DNA from: Oscillospiraceae bacterium
GTDB lineage: Bacteria; Bacillota; Clostridia; Oscillospirales; Oscillospiraceae
Assembly: GCA_015068025.1 (NCBI GenBank)
Contig: SVLH01000008.1
Coordinates: 1-53,769 of the forward strand
Direction: 5' to 3'
Length of the DNA stretch: 53,769 nt
The notes under the pieces are model-generated. The model made no database searches. It was not told where the DNA came from and worked only from the letters and a program-made list of their open reading frames with translations. Of this stretch, positions 15,450 to 25,054 are shown one piece after another. Made by a program: the position numbers and the translations under genes. Position 1 is the first letter of the stretch; the number at the start of each line of letters is the position of its first letter.

Positions 15450-15572
15450 GAAAAAATGCGCGTTTTTGAAAGAAAACCGAACAAAACGAGAAGATTATCG
15501 ATAATGTTCGGGAAGGGGACGCCGGAGAAAGGCAATCGTTTACTAGCAAAAGGCGGCGCAGAAAGGCCGCTT

Positions 15573-15597
15573 CACCCGGCAAGTGGCTTGCCGGGTG
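15573..15597. repeat. perfect hairpin between pgk and tpiA
   Basis: CACCCGGCAAG (15573-15583) and CTTGCCGGGTG (15587-15597) form an 11-bp stem with loop TGG. There is no strong T-tract on either strand, so it is a weak terminator, a processing site or a short interspersed repeat. The 15346-15761 gap otherwise holds the tpiA promoter, a second hairpin and a pgk-like tail. Confidence 0.6.
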
Positions 15598-15612
15598 AGG
15601 GGGAGAGATCGA

Positions 15613-15639
15613 TTAGGCGTCCAGCAGGCAGGCAACACC
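15613..15639 (-). pseudogene. possible remnant of a pgk 3' end
   Basis: On the minus strand this short stretch reads GVACLLDA followed by a stop, matching the last residues of the intact pgk next door (GVACLLDK, stop). Nucleotide agreement is partial (about 17 of 21). Similarity stops upstream, so this may be a duplication scar or chance. Confidence 0.3.
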
Positions 15640-15712
15640 TCGTCGGCGCGGACTTTGTATCATTTGTTTCGCCGCCAGCGGCAAAACGCATTCACGCCGT
15701 CGCGCCTCCTCT

Positions 15713-15752
15713 TCAAACGGCAAACGCTTTGCTGGTTTGCCGTTTGATTTTT
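15713..15752 (+). terminator. long hairpin beyond pgk
   Basis: TCAAACGGCAAAC (15713-15725) pairs with GTTTGCCGTTTGA (15735-15747), 13 bp with a 9-nt loop, followed by five T on the plus strand. On the minus strand it lies just after pgk but lacks a U-tract there, so its role is unclear. Confidence 0.5.
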
Positions 15753-15761
15753 GGGGGACGC

Positions 15762-17033
15762 TTACTTGTCAAGCAGGCAAGCCACGCCGGGGAGCTCTTT
15801 GCCTTCCATGAATTCGAGGGAGGCGCCGCCGCCGGTGGAGATGTGGGTCATCTTGTCGGCGTAGCCCAGCTGCTGCACGGCGGCAGCGCTGTCACCGCCG
15901 CCGATGATGGTGGTGGCTTCGGTTTTGGAGAGGGCTTCGGCCACGGCCTCGGTGCCCTTGGCAAAGGCGGCAAACTCAAACACGCCCATAGGGCCGTTCC
16001 AGATCACGGTGCCGGCGTCCTTCACGGCGTCGCAGTACAGCTTCACGGTCTCGGGGCCGATATCCAGGCCCTGCCAGCCGTCGGGGATCTCGCCGGCCTT
16101 GACCACCTGCTGCGCGGCGTCGGGGGCAAAGCGGTCGGCGATGACGGTGTCCACGGGCAGCAGCAGCTTCACGCCCTTTGCTGCGGCCTTGGCCACCATT
16201 TCATTGGAGTAGTCCATCCAGTCGGCCTCCAGCAGGGAGTCGCCCACCTTGCCGCCCTGTGCGGCGGAGAAGGTGTAGGCCATACCGCCGCCGATGATGA
16301 TGGTGTCGGCGATCTCTAGCAGATTGTTGATGACGCCGATCTTGGAGCTGACCTTGCTGCCGCCCAGGATGGCCACCAGCGGCCGCTTGGGATTGGCCAG
16401 TGCGCCGCCGATGAAGTCCAGTTCCTTCTGGATCAGGAAGCCGGAAACGGCAGGCAGATAGTCGGCCACGCCGGCGGTGGAGGCGTGGGCACGATGCACG
16501 GCGCCGAAGGCGTCGGACACGTAGAGATCGGCCATGTCGGCCATGGCACGGGCGAGAGCGGGATCGTTCTTGGTCTCGCCCTTTTCAAAGCGGGTGTTCT
16601 CCAGCAGCAGGATCTGGCCGGGCTGCAGCGCGGCGGCCTTGGCGCGGGCGTCCTCGCCCACCACATCGGCGGCCATGATGACGGGCATCTCCAGCAGCTC
16701 CGCAAGGCGCGCGGCCACGGGCTTCAGGGAGAGCTCGGCAAGGGACTTCTGCCACTTTGCCTCGGTGAGGGTGGCGGGATCCTTGCCCTTTTCGGTCTGC
16801 TTCTGCACCCACTTGTCAAAGCTGGGCTGGGGCTTGCCCATGTGAGAGCAGGCGATGACGGCCGCGCCGTTCTCCAGCAGATAGCGGATGGTGGGCAGGG
16901 CGGCCACGATGCGCTTGTCGTCGGTGATGACGCCGCTGCTGTCCTTGGCCATGGGAACGTTGAAGTCGCAGCGCAGCAGAACCTTTTTGCCTGCCACATC
17001 GATGTCGCGTACGGTTTTCTTGTTGTAGTTCAC
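15762..17033 (-). CDS. pgk: phosphoglycerate kinase
   Basis: Pgk makes ATP from 1,3-bisphosphoglycerate. The protein has 423 residues, slightly longer than the usual 390-400 because of an insertion after [12 protein letters not shown] ([20 protein letters not shown] region, about 70-95). Visible motifs are [13 protein letters not shown] (substrate binding, N-terminus), [12 protein letters not shown], the hinge, [13 protein letters not shown] and [13 protein letters not shown] (ATP side) and [13 protein letters not shown] near the end. It starts at a GTG 8 nt after AGGAGG. It follows trmL by 48 nt, so trmL-pgk may be one transcript. Confidence 0.96.
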   Translation of the reverse strand: MNYNKKTVRDIDVAGKKVLLRCDFNVPMAKDSSGVITDDKRIVAALPTIRYLLENGAAVIACSHMGKPQPSFDKWVQKQTEKGKDPATLTEAKWQKSLAELSLKPVAARLAELLEMPVIMAADVVGEDARAKAAALQPGQILLLENTRFEKGETKNDPALARAMADMADLYVSDAFGAVHRAHASTAGVADYLPAVSGFLIQKELDFIGGALANPKRPLVAILGGSKVSSKIGVINNLLEIADTIIIGGGMAYTFSAAQGGKVGDSLLEADWMDYSNEMVAKAAAKGVKLLLPVDTVIADRFAPDAAQQVVKAGEIPDGWQGLDIGPETVKLYCDAVKDAGTVIWNGPMGVFEFAAFAKGTEAVAEALSKTEATTIIGGGDSAAAVQQLGYADKMTHISTGGGASLEFMEGKELPGVACLLDK

Positions 17034-17081
17034 AGAAAAAATCCTCCTGTTATGATTTTCGGCACAGGTGTGCCGTGGTGT

Positions 17082-17576
17082 TCAAAGGGTTTGCGCCATC
17101 TCGCCGGTATCTGTCAGGCCGGGGAAGCCGGTCTGGCGCAGGGCTTCGTAGACGCAGACGGCCACGGTGTTGCTCAGGTTCAGGCTCCGCGCCTCCGACA
17201 CCATGGGCAGCCGGATGCAGCGGTCACGGAACCGTTCCCGGAAGTCCATGGGCAATCCGGCGGTCTCCTTGCCGAAAAACAGCCAGCTGTCCGCCGTGAA
17301 GCGGGCTTCCTGATAGGAGCGGGGGGCTTTGGTGGTGGTGAGCCACGCCTGTTCCGCGGCTTCGGGATGGCGGCGGAACAGCTCCTCCAGATTTTCGTAG
17401 TCCGAGACCTCCACCAGATGCCAGTAGTCCAGCCCGGCGCGCTTCACGGCTTTGTCCGAAATGTCAAAGCCCAGCGGCCGCACCAGATGGAGGCGGCTGC
17501 CGGTGGCGGCGCAGGTGCGGGCAATGTTGCCGCAATTCTGGGGGATCTCGGGTTCTACCAGTACGATGTTCAGCAT
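17082..17576 (-). CDS. trmL: tRNA (cytidine(34)-2'-O)-methyltransferase
   Basis: This 164-residue SPOUT enzyme methylates the wobble ribose (position 34) of tRNA-Leu isoacceptors, using S-adenosylmethionine. It is a minimal SpoU-domain protein with the TrmL signatures: LVEPEIPQNCGNIARTCAAT (motif 1), LFFGKETAGLP (motif 2) and IRLPMVSEARSLNLSNTVAV (motif 3, the knot). I start at ATG 17576, preceded by GGGAGGC; the frame opens further upstream but without a ribosome site. It is upstream of pgk on the same strand. Confidence 0.93.
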   Translation of the reverse strand: MLNIVLVEPEIPQNCGNIARTCAATGSRLHLVRPLGFDISDKAVKRAGLDYWHLVEVSDYENLEELFRRHPEAAEQAWLTTTKAPRSYQEARFTADSWLFFGKETAGLPMDFRERFRDRCIRLPMVSEARSLNLSNTVAVCVYEALRQTGFPGLTDTGEMAQTL

Positions 17577-17864
17577 AAATGCAGCCTCCCGTGGTTTTGA
17601 AGAACGAACACCATTGTAAGGCATTATTTGCATAAATTCAACTATAATATGTGAATTAAGCGAACTTTTTATTGAAAAACATATCATAAAGCCGCTGCTT
17701 TTTGCGGGCAGCAAACACGGGCGGATGCCCCGGGGTGCGCTGCTGGGGAAAGGAACTTTTTCGAAAAACTGTTGGCTCTGTCAAAAAAGCAGAAAAAAGG
17801 CGGAAAGATTTGGGGGAAATTTTTGAACAATTTCCTTTGAGATACTGGATTTCCGGGAAAAGTT

Positions 17865-17873
17865 TGATATAAT
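17865..17873 (+). promoter_or_regulatory. extended -10 promoter for the GlmU-like gene and prs
   Basis: TGATATAAT is a perfect extended -10 box (TGnTATAAT) 41 nt before the start at 17915. The -35 region is poor. Apart from this I see nothing in the 338-nt gap 17577-17914. Confidence 0.55.
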
Positions 17874-17914
17874 GAACCTACGAATGTCCAAACGCTTGAA
17901 AGGAGGGCTGTGCC

Positions 17915-18415
17915 ATGATCCGTACTGAATCTGCCGTGATCTTTGCCGAGGCGCTGCCGGACGCGTCCGCACCCTCCAGACCGCTGATGCTGGAAGCCGT
18001 ACTCTCCTGCCCGATCTTGTCCTGGATGAGCAGTCAGTTGCTGGCCGATGGTGTGCAGCGGTTTTTCGTTGTGTGCGAACCCTGCTTTGAGGCGGACATC
18101 CGAAGCTGCTTCCCGGCGGATGCTGACGTCACGGTGTCAGACCGCCAAAGCGACCTGGCGGCGTTTTTGAACACGCCCGATCCCGTAACGGTGCTGAATC
18201 GCTCTGCCATCCCTCTGGCGGGCGCAGGTCTCGGTTTTGCCTATGCTGCGCCGGGCTATGAACTGCAGGAGGCGTGGAAGGTGAAGATGACCAACGCCGT
18301 GCCGGGTGCGCAGCTGCTTTCCGGCTGGCTTCCCGTTTACGGACCGGAGACCATCGCCGAGCTGGAGACCGCCCTTCAAAACATGGGCGTGACGCCTCCT
18401 GCCCGGGAAAATTGA
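17915..18415 (+). CDS. GlmU N-domain-like protein, signature degenerate
   Basis: This 166-residue protein looks like a shrunken N-terminal nucleotidyltransferase domain of GlmU. The hydrophobic start (AVIFAEAL), the helix-strand pattern ILSWMSSQLLADGVQRFFVV and the later VTVLNRSAIPL line up with GlmU features. The glycine-rich loop GxGTRM is missing, being replaced by PDASAPSRPL, so uridylyltransferase activity is unlikely. The left-handed beta-helix acetyltransferase half is absent. It lies 50 nt before prs, exactly where glmU (gcaD) precedes prs in Bacillus. I infer a relic or repurposed pseudo-enzyme. The start ATG follows AAAGGAGGG. Confidence 0.6.
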   Translation: MIRTESAVIFAEALPDASAPSRPLMLEAVLSCPILSWMSSQLLADGVQRFFVVCEPCFEADIRSCFPADADVTVSDRQSDLAAFLNTPDPVTVLNRSAIPLAGAGLGFAYAAPGYELQEAWKVKMTNAVPGAQLLSGWLPVYGPETIAELETALQNMGVTPPAREN

Positions 18416-18465
18416 TCCGAGTTTCATAATTCTAAATTCACAGAACATAGAAAGAGGATGTAGAA

Positions 18466-19425
18466 ATGATTGCTCACGGAAAAGACATTAAGGTATTTTG
18501 CGGCAACGCCAATCCCAAGCTGGCAGCGGACATCTGCAAGATCATGGGCACCAAGCTGGGCGAGTCCGAAGTGAAGTCCTTTGCCGATGGCGAAGTCTCC
18601 GTTTCCCTGTATGAGACCGTCCGCGGCAGCGACGTGTTTGTGGTGCAGTCCACCTGCAAGCCCGTCAACGACAATCTGATGGAGCTGCTCATCATGATCG
18701 ACGCCCTGCGCCGTGCCTCCGCCGGCCGCATCACCGCCGTCATCCCCTACTTTGGCTATGCCCGTCAGGACCGTAAGGCCAAGGCCCGCGACCCCATCTC
18801 CGCCAAGCTGGTGGCCAACATGATCACCGCTGCCGGTGCCGACCGCGTGCTGACCATGGATCTCCACGCACCCCAGATCCAGGGCTTCTTCGACATCCCT
18901 GTGGATAACATGTTCGGCAACCCCATCTTCGTGGACTACTATGCCAAGAAATTCGGCGAAAAGTGCGAGGATATGGTGGTCGTTTCTCCCGACGTGGGCT
19001 CCGTGGCCCGTGCCCGTGCCTTCGCCCAGAAGCTGCACATGCAGCTGGCTATCGTGGACAAGCGCCGTCAGAAGGCCAACCAGTGCGAGGTCATGAACGT
19101 CATCGGTGACGTGCAGGGCAAGGACTGCATCCTCTTTGACGATATGGTGGATACCGCCGGCTCTCTGTGCAACGCCGCCAAGGCGCTGGTGGAAGTGGGC
19201 GGCGCCAACCACGTGTACGCCTGCGCATCCCACGGCGTGCTCTCCGGCCCTGCCATCGAGCGCATCAACTCCAGCGCCATTCAGGAGCTGGCGCTGCTGG
19301 ATACCATCCCCGCCATCGACCCCGCCCTCAGCGACCGCATCAAGTATCTGACGGTGGCGCCCATGTTCTGCGAGGCCATCGAGCGCATCTATCAGGAGGT
19401 CTCCATCTCCAAGCTGTTCCGCTGA
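18466..19425 (+). CDS. prs: ribose-phosphate pyrophosphokinase
   Basis: Prs makes PRPP from ribose 5-phosphate and ATP, feeding purine, pyrimidine, His and Trp synthesis. The 319-residue length is typical. The protein shows SFADGEVSVSLYE, the flexible-loop YFGYARQDRKAK (about 98-109), DLHAPQIQGFFDIPVDNM (metal/ribose region, about 130-147) and the PRPP-binding loop DDMVDTAGS (about 220-230). The start ATG follows GAAAGAGGA. Gene order prs-pth-mfd follows the Bacillus pattern. Confidence 0.97.
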   Translation: MIAHGKDIKVFCGNANPKLAADICKIMGTKLGESEVKSFADGEVSVSLYETVRGSDVFVVQSTCKPVNDNLMELLIMIDALRRASAGRITAVIPYFGYARQDRKAKARDPISAKLVANMITAAGADRVLTMDLHAPQIQGFFDIPVDNMFGNPIFVDYYAKKFGEKCEDMVVVSPDVGSVARARAFAQKLHMQLAIVDKRRQKANQCEVMNVIGDVQGKDCILFDDMVDTAGSLCNAAKALVEVGGANHVYACASHGVLSGPAIERINSSAIQELALLDTIPAIDPALSDRIKYLTVAPMFCEAIERIYQEVSISKLFR

Positions 19426-19510
19426 TCGGGACACCGTTTTGAATACGCATGAAGAGGCGGGGGAGGAAACTTCCCCGCCCTTGTGCCTTGTCTTGTAAGG
19501 AGAGCTTTTT

Positions 19511-20101
19511 ATGCTGTTTGGAAACCGATCCTCTGCCGTGGACTGGCTGATCGTCGGCCTTGGAAATCCGGGCGCGAAGTACGAGAACAGCCGCCACAAT
19601 ATGGGCTTTCTCACCGTGGAGCTGCTGGCGGAAAAGGCCGGCGTGAAGCTGAACAAGGTGAAATTCAAGGCGGCGTACAACATTGTGAACTTCGCCGGCT
19701 GCAAGTGCCTTGTCATGAAACCCCAGACCTATATGAACCTCTCCGGCGAGGCGGTGCGGGAGGCGGCGCAGTTCTACAAGATCCCTGCCGACCGCGTGCT
19801 GGTGATCTACGACGATGTGTCCCTGCCGGTAGGCAAACTGCGTGTGCGTCCCACCGGCTCTGCCGGCGGACACAACGGCATCAAGAACATCATCGCCCAT
19901 CTGGGCACGCAGGACTTCCCCCGGGTGAAGATCGGCGTGGGCGCACCGGAGGGTGCGGATAAGGACATGGCGGACTTTGTGCTGGCGACTCCCTCCCAGG
20001 CAGACCGCAAGCTGCTGCTGGAATCCTTTGAAAAGGCCATCGAGGCGGTGGAGTGCATCATCAAAAACGGCTGCCAGACGGCCATGAACCGCTTTAACTG
20101 A
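19511..20101 (+). CDS. pth: peptidyl-tRNA hydrolase
   Basis: Pth releases peptides from stalled peptidyl-tRNAs. The 196-residue protein has the family core GLGNPGAKYENSRHNMGF with the catalytic His, KPQTYMNLSGEAV (Asn ligand), IYDDVSLPVGKLRVR (catalytic Asp) and GSAGGHNGIKNII. The start ATG follows AAGGAGAGC. A short GC-rich inverted repeat in the 85-nt gap after prs might reduce read-through, but the genes probably share a transcript. Confidence 0.96.
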   Translation: MLFGNRSSAVDWLIVGLGNPGAKYENSRHNMGFLTVELLAEKAGVKLNKVKFKAAYNIVNFAGCKCLVMKPQTYMNLSGEAVREAAQFYKIPADRVLVIYDDVSLPVGKLRVRPTGSAGGHNGIKNIIAHLGTQDFPRVKIGVGAPEGADKDMADFVLATPSQADRKLLLESFEKAIEAVECIIKNGCQTAMNRFN

Positions 20102-20229
20102 CAGAAATTGCCGCTGTCAAAACGCAGTGCGTCCGCAGGATGGGGGATTTTCCCCCACCCTGTGCATAGATATGAAACTGCGTGGCGGCATACCCATAAT
20201 TTCCAGATTTTTACAGAGAAAGGCGCTCT

Positions 20230-23200
20230 ATGAAACAGCTTCTGCAAAAACTGCATAGCCTGCCGGAGACGGCGGAACTGATCCGCCGTGTGGAGGAGGG
20301 CGGCTGCCCTGCGGCAGTCACCGGCTTGCAAGTGGTGCAGCGCGCCTGCGTGGGTGCGGCGGTGGCAGAGGCTGTGGCGCGTCCGGCGGTGTTCGTCTGC
20401 GGCGATGAACGGGAGGCCCGGGCGCTGGCGGGCGATCTGCGGGTTCTGACCGGGGAAGAGCCGGTGCTGCTGCTCGCCCGTGAGTGGAAGTTCCGTCCCG
20501 GCGCCGTGGGTTCTCGGGATTGGGAGCGGAGCCGGCTGGCGGCGCTGTATGACCTCTTGCAGGGGAATGTGCAGACGGTAGTCGCCACTGCCGACGCCCT
20601 CATGGCTCGCACGCTGCCCCCGGAACTCCTGCGCGCACTGTCCTTCACCCTGACGGTGGGGGAGCGGCAGGATCTGAAGCAGCTGACGGAAACGCTGCTT
20701 TCCGCCGGCTACACCCGCTGCGATCAGGTGGAGGGTGTGGGTCAGTTTGCCCTGCGCGGCGGCATTCTGGATGTGTTTTCTCCCATGATGGAGCAGCCGG
20801 TGCGCTGCGAATTTTTCGACGATGAGATCGACTCCATGGGCGTCTTTGACCCCGCCACCCAGCGGCGGACGGCCAATGTGTCCTCCGTCACGGTGCTGCC
20901 GGCGGCGGAAGTGCTGCCCCGCTGTGCCGAAGGGGGGCTGGTCGGTCTCGGTGAGAAGCTGCTGACTTTGGCGGAAAAGCTGGAGCGCAGACAAAAGATG
21001 GAAGCGATCGTTTCCCGCCTGCGTGAGGACGGCGAGCGGCTGCGAAACGGCGGGTCTGTGGACGGCATGGATCGCTATCTGGCCGCCGTGTATACGGAAG
21101 TCACTGCGGGCGTGCATTACCTGCCGCCGGACGCGGTGGTGTTTTTCAGCGAGAGCGGCCGCGTGGACGAGCGGGTGAAGGCCACGGTGCTTGCCAACAA
21201 GCAGGATACCGAGGTGCTGCTGGAAGCCGGCATTCTGGCGGGCGAGTACGCTCGCCTGCTCCTCTCGGCAGAGGAGCTGTACGCTGCGCTGGAGGAATTT
21301 CCCATCATTATGACGGACTCCCTGCCAACCTCCCGCCATCCCCTGAAACCCAGAGGTTTGCTGCACATCAATGCACGGCAGCTGTCCTCCTACGGCGGCA
21401 GTCTGGAAACGGCGGTCACCGATTTGGAGCAGTATCGGGAAAGCGGTACCGCTGTGCTGGTGTTGTGCGGCAGTGAGAACCGGGCGAAAAACCTCCACCG
21501 GATGCTGGAGGAGCGGAACATTCCCGCCGTGCCGGACTGGAACCTGACCGCCATGCCCGGAAAGGGCGAGATCCGCATTTCTGTGGGTGCCCTGTCGGCC
21601 GGCAGCGAGTGGCCGGTGCTGGGATTGGCGGTTCTGACGGAGGGGCAGTTCACCTCCGCGGCAAAACCGCGGCAGGCGCGGCTGAAAAAAGATTCCAACC
21701 GCCAGAAGCTGCAATCCTATACGGATCTGTCCCCCGGCGATCTGGTAGTGCACGTCCACCACGGCGTGGGGCGCTTTGTCGGTATCCAGAAAATGCCGGT
21801 GGACGGCGTGATCAAGGACTATATTAAGATCGCCTACGCCGGGGAGGACTGCCTGTATGTCCCCGCCACGGCGCTGGATCTGGTGAGCAAATACATCGGC
21901 GGCGGCGAGGATGCCGACAGCCGGAAGCTGAACAAGCTGGGCGGCACCGAGTGGGCGAAGCAGAAAACCAGAGCGAAATCAGCGGCAAAGGATCTGGCAA
22001 AGGGGCTGACGCAGCTCTATGCCGAGCGCCAGCGCCGACCGGGTTTTGCCTTTTCACCGGACTCGCCGTGGCAGCGGGAGTTTGAGGATGCTTTTCCCTA
22101 CGCGGAGACGGAGGATCAGCTCCGGGCCGTGGAGGAGATCAAAAAGGATATGGAACGCCCCCGCCCCATGGATCGTCTGCTATGCGGCGACGTGGGATAC
22201 GGCAAGACGGAAGTGGCACTGCGGGCAGTGATGAAGTGCATTCTGGACGGCAAGCAGGCCGCCATTCTGGTGCCCACCACCGTTTTGGCGCAGCAGCATT
22301 ACGCCACCGCCATGGGCCGCTTCAAAGACTTTCCCGTGAAGATCGAGGTGCTCTCCCGTTTCACCTCCCCAAAGGAGCAAAAGCGGATTTTGAGCGCCCT
22401 GCGTACCGGCGGCGTGGATCTGCTCATCGGCACCCACAAGCTGCTGCAAAAGGATATGGCGTTCAAGGATCTGGGCTTGCTTATCATCGACGAGGAGCAG
22501 CGCTTCGGCGTCAGCCACAAGGAGCGGCTCAAGGAGATGAGCCGGCAGGTGGACGTGCTGACGCTCTCCGCTACCCCCATCCCCCGGACGCTGAACATGG
22601 CGCTCTCCGGCCTGCGGGACATGAGCACCATCGAAGTGCCCCCCTCCGACCGCCAGACCGTCCAGACCTATGTGCTGGAACACGACATGGCCATTCTGGA
22701 AGACGCCATGCGCAAGGAATTGGCCCGTGGCGGTCAGATCTACTACCTCCACAATCGGGTGGAGAGCATCGACGTCACCGCCGCCCGCATCCAGAAGCTG
22801 CTGGGGGCGGAGGTGCGCGTGGTCACTGGCCACGGCAAGATGGGCGAGCAGGAGCTGTCCGCCGTGATGCAGGCCATGGTGGACGGCGAGGCGGATATTC
22901 TGGTCTGCACCACCATCATCGAGACCGGCATCGACATTCCCAATGTCAACACCCTCATCATCGAGGACGCCGACCGCATGGGCCTTGCCCAGCTGCACCA
23001 GATCCGCGGCCGCATCGGGCGCAGTGCCCGCCGCGCCTACGCCTATCTCACCTTCCGCAAGGGCAAGATCCTGCAGGAGACGGCGGCCAAGCGGCTCTCC
23101 GCCATCCGGGAATATGTGGAGTTCGGCTCCGGCTTCAAGATCGCCATGCGGGATCTGGAGATCCGCGGCGCCGGCAACCTGCTGGGGCCGGAGCAGTCCG

Positions 23201-23745
23201 GCTACCTGATGAGCGTGGGCTACGACCTGTACCTGAAGCTGCTGGAGGAAGCCGTTCTGGAGGAGCGGGGCGAGGAGCGCAGGATTGAAACGGAGTGTGC
23301 CGCCGACCTGACCATCAACGCCAACATCCCCGACAGCTATATCCCCGCCCCGGAGCAGCGCATGGATCTCTACCGCCGCATCGCCGCCATCCGCAGCGAC
23401 GAGGACGCCTCCGACCTGCTGGATGAGATGCTGGATCGCTACGGCGAGGCACCGAAATCGGTGCTGGCGCTGCTGGATGTGGCGCTGCTGCGTGCCGCCG
23501 CGGCGAAGGCCGGCGTGTCCGACATCTCCCAGAAGAAGGATGTTTTGAAATTCACGCTGGGCATTTTCCGCCCCGAGGCGCTGGTGGCGGTGTGCGCCCT
23601 GGCCAAATACAAATTCCGCCTGACCCTGGCGGCGGGGGAAGTCCCCGCTTTGAGCCTGAAGCTCCGCCCCGGCGAGGACGTGCTGGAAACGGCGCTGGCG
23701 CTGGTGGAGGATCTGAAACTGGCGTCCGAAAAGGGCGAATCCTGA
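20230..23745 (+). CDS. mfd: transcription-repair coupling factor
   Basis: Mfd pushes stalled RNA polymerase off damaged DNA and recruits UvrA. All parts of the 1171-residue protein are visible: the UvrB-like N-terminal module (about 1-350), the RNA polymerase-interacting domain starting near SPGDLVVHVHHGVGRFVGI (about 500-520), the RecG-like translocase with Walker A GDVGYGKTE (about 653-661), the DEEQ box in LLIIDEEQRFGVSHKERL (about 753) and TLSATPIPRTLNMAL, and the C-terminal TRCF domain from about 1020. The start ATG has a weak ribosome site (GAAAGGCG). It is followed by a foldase lipoprotein gene, the usual neighbour. Confidence 0.97.
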   Translation: MKQLLQKLHSLPETAELIRRVEEGGCPAAVTGLQVVQRACVGAAVAEAVARPAVFVCGDEREARALAGDLRVLTGEEPVLLLAREWKFRPGAVGSRDWERSRLAALYDLLQGNVQTVVATADALMARTLPPELLRALSFTLTVGERQDLKQLTETLLSAGYTRCDQVEGVGQFALRGGILDVFSPMMEQPVRCEFFDDEIDSMGVFDPATQRRTANVSSVTVLPAAEVLPRCAEGGLVGLGEKLLTLAEKLERRQKMEAIVSRLREDGERLRNGGSVDGMDRYLAAVYTEVTAGVHYLPPDAVVFFSESGRVDERVKATVLANKQDTEVLLEAGILAGEYARLLLSAEELYAALEEFPIIMTDSLPTSRHPLKPRGLLHINARQLSSYGGSLETAVTDLEQYRESGTAVLVLCGSENRAKNLHRMLEERNIPAVPDWNLTAMPGKGEIRISVGALSAGSEWPVLGLAVLTEGQFTSAAKPRQARLKKDSNRQKLQSYTDLSPGDLVVHVHHGVGRFVGIQKMPVDGVIKDYIKIAYAGEDCLYVPATALDLVSKYIGGGEDADSRKLNKLGGTEWAKQKTRAKSAAKDLAKGLTQLYAERQRRPGFAFSPDSPWQREFEDAFPYAETEDQLRAVEEIKKDMERPRPMDRLLCGDVGYGKTEVALRAVMKCILDGKQAAILVPTTVLAQQHYATAMGRFKDFPVKIEVLSRFTSPKEQKRILSALRTGGVDLLIGTHKLLQKDMAFKDLGLLIIDEEQRFGVSHKERLKEMSRQVDVLTLSATPIPRTLNMALSGLRDMSTIEVPPSDRQTVQTYVLEHDMAILEDAMRKELARGGQIYYLHNRVESIDVTAARIQKLLGAEVRVVTGHGKMGEQELSAVMQAMVDGEADILVCTTIIETGIDIPNVNTLIIEDADRMGLAQLHQIRGRIGRSARRAYAYLTFRKGKILQETAAKRLSAIREYVEFGSGFKIAMRDLEIRGAGNLLGPEQSGYLMSVGYDLYLKLLEEAVLEERGEERRIETECAADLTINANIPDSYIPAPEQRMDLYRRIAAIRSDEDASDLLDEMLDRYGEAPKSVLALLDVALLRAAAAKAGVSDISQKKDVLKFTLGIFRPEALVAVCALAKYKFRLTLAAGEVPALSLKLRPGEDVLETALALVEDLKLASEKGES

Positions 23746-23813
23746 AAAGTTGGCATAACGTGTCCCTCTCCCGCATATAGATGGAAAGATGACCGGAGAG
23801 AGGAGCGTGTGCC

Positions 23814-24842
23814 ATGAAAAAATGCGTGATCGCGCTGACCCTGTTGCTGTGCCTGACACTCTCCGCCTGCGGCGGCGAGACGAAGGACGAACAGGGTCAG
23901 CAGTCGTTTTTGGGGAAGGCCGTGGGACTGGCGGAGGATGCGGTGCTGCTGAAAGTGGACGGGCGGGAGATCGCTGCCTGGCAGTACCTCTACTGGCTGA
24001 ATCGCGGCTGGGAGGATGTGTGCCGGCAGTATCGCTCCGCTGACGCCGGCGTGGACTGGGAGACCTCTGTGGAGGGCGGCACGCTGGCAGGTTACGTGAA
24101 GCAGCAGGCGCTGGAGAACACGGTGCTGTATGCCACCGTGGAAAACTGGGCGGAGAAATACGGCTGCACCCTGACGGAGGCAGAGAAACAGGAAGTTTCT
24201 GCGGACTGGGACACGCAGGCCGCAAGCCGCGGCGGCGAGGCCATCTATCTGGCGGAACTGGCAAAGCAGGGGCTGGATCGCGTCCGCGCCGAGGCGCTTG
24301 CCGCCGTGAGCGTGCAGTATGGCAAGCTCCGTGATTTTTGCCGGAAGGAGGACAGCCCGCTCCTCCCCGATGACGCCGCGCTGGCCGACTACGCTGACAC
24401 CGTGGGCGTCCTGACTGTGGATCGCATCCTCATCGCCGCCGGAGCAGATCGGGAAGGGGCGCGACAGCGGGCGGCGGAGGTGTTTTCGGCGCTGAACAAT
24501 GCGCCGGATCAGGCGGCGGCATTTGACGCGCTGGCAAAGGAGGGGGACGATCCTCTTGGCGCGCGCACCGTCACCCGGGGGGACGGAACGCTGCCTGCCG
24601 CACTGGAGGAGGCTGCCGCTATGCTGGAGGTGGGGCAGTTTTCCGGGATTTTGGAGTCGGAGGAGGGCTTTTCCATCCTCAAACGGCTGCCGCCGGCGCG
24701 GGATGCCCTGCTGGACGGATACTTTGACGCGCTGCTGCTCTCCGCAGCGGCGGAGGCCTTCGTGACCCAGACGCAGGAATACGCGGAGCTGGATGTGGTG
24801 GACTTTGACATTGGAAGACGGGCGCTGGAAATCGTGCCCTGA
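23814..24842 (+). CDS. SurA/PrsA-like peptidylprolyl isomerase lipoprotein
   Basis: This 342-residue protein has a lipoprotein signal (MKKCVIALTLLLCLTLSACG, lipobox LSAC, Cys19), so it is anchored outside the membrane. The middle is a SurA_N-type helical chaperone region (about 45-180). The C-terminal half (about 195-300) is a divergent parvulin domain with VDRILIAAGADREGARQRAA, FDALAKEGDDP and LPAALEEAAAMLEVGQFSG. PrsA proteins fold exported proteins. The start ATG follows GAGAGGAG. It closes the prs-pth-mfd block. Activity of the parvulin domain is not certain from sequence. Confidence 0.85.
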   Translation: MKKCVIALTLLLCLTLSACGGETKDEQGQQSFLGKAVGLAEDAVLLKVDGREIAAWQYLYWLNRGWEDVCRQYRSADAGVDWETSVEGGTLAGYVKQQALENTVLYATVENWAEKYGCTLTEAEKQEVSADWDTQAASRGGEAIYLAELAKQGLDRVRAEALAAVSVQYGKLRDFCRKEDSPLLPDDAALADYADTVGVLTVDRILIAAGADREGARQRAAEVFSALNNAPDQAAAFDALAKEGDDPLGARTVTRGDGTLPAALEEAAAMLEVGQFSGILESEEGFSILKRLPPARDALLDGYFDALLLSAAAEAFVTQTQEYAELDVVDFDIGRRALEIVP

Positions 24843-24906
24843 CGCCGCATGCCCCGCAGGGGGAAGAAAAACCCGGAATGTTCCGGAAAAGTGACAAAGA
24901 ATGGCA

Positions 24907-24935
24907 TTGACGCACAGGAAAAAACCGCATATAAT
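24907..24935 (+). promoter_or_regulatory. promoter for the thiolase gene
   Basis: TTGACG (24907-24912), a 17-nt spacer and TATAAT (24930-24935) lead into a 5' UTR of about 110 nt. Confidence 0.85.
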
Positions 24936-25054
24936 CAAAAATGAGGAAATCTGCGGCCTGCCTGCAAAGTATATAGCCGCAACCCACACAGTTTGTAAAC
25001 CGGAGCGGACGTGTGATCCGCTCATGAAAAACAACAGAAAACGGAGGATTATCC

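Noticed and set aside
15573-15747. A CRISPR array or repeat family between pgk and tpiA
   Set aside because: The two hairpins differ in sequence and there are no regularly spaced repeats; no cas genes are seen in the window.
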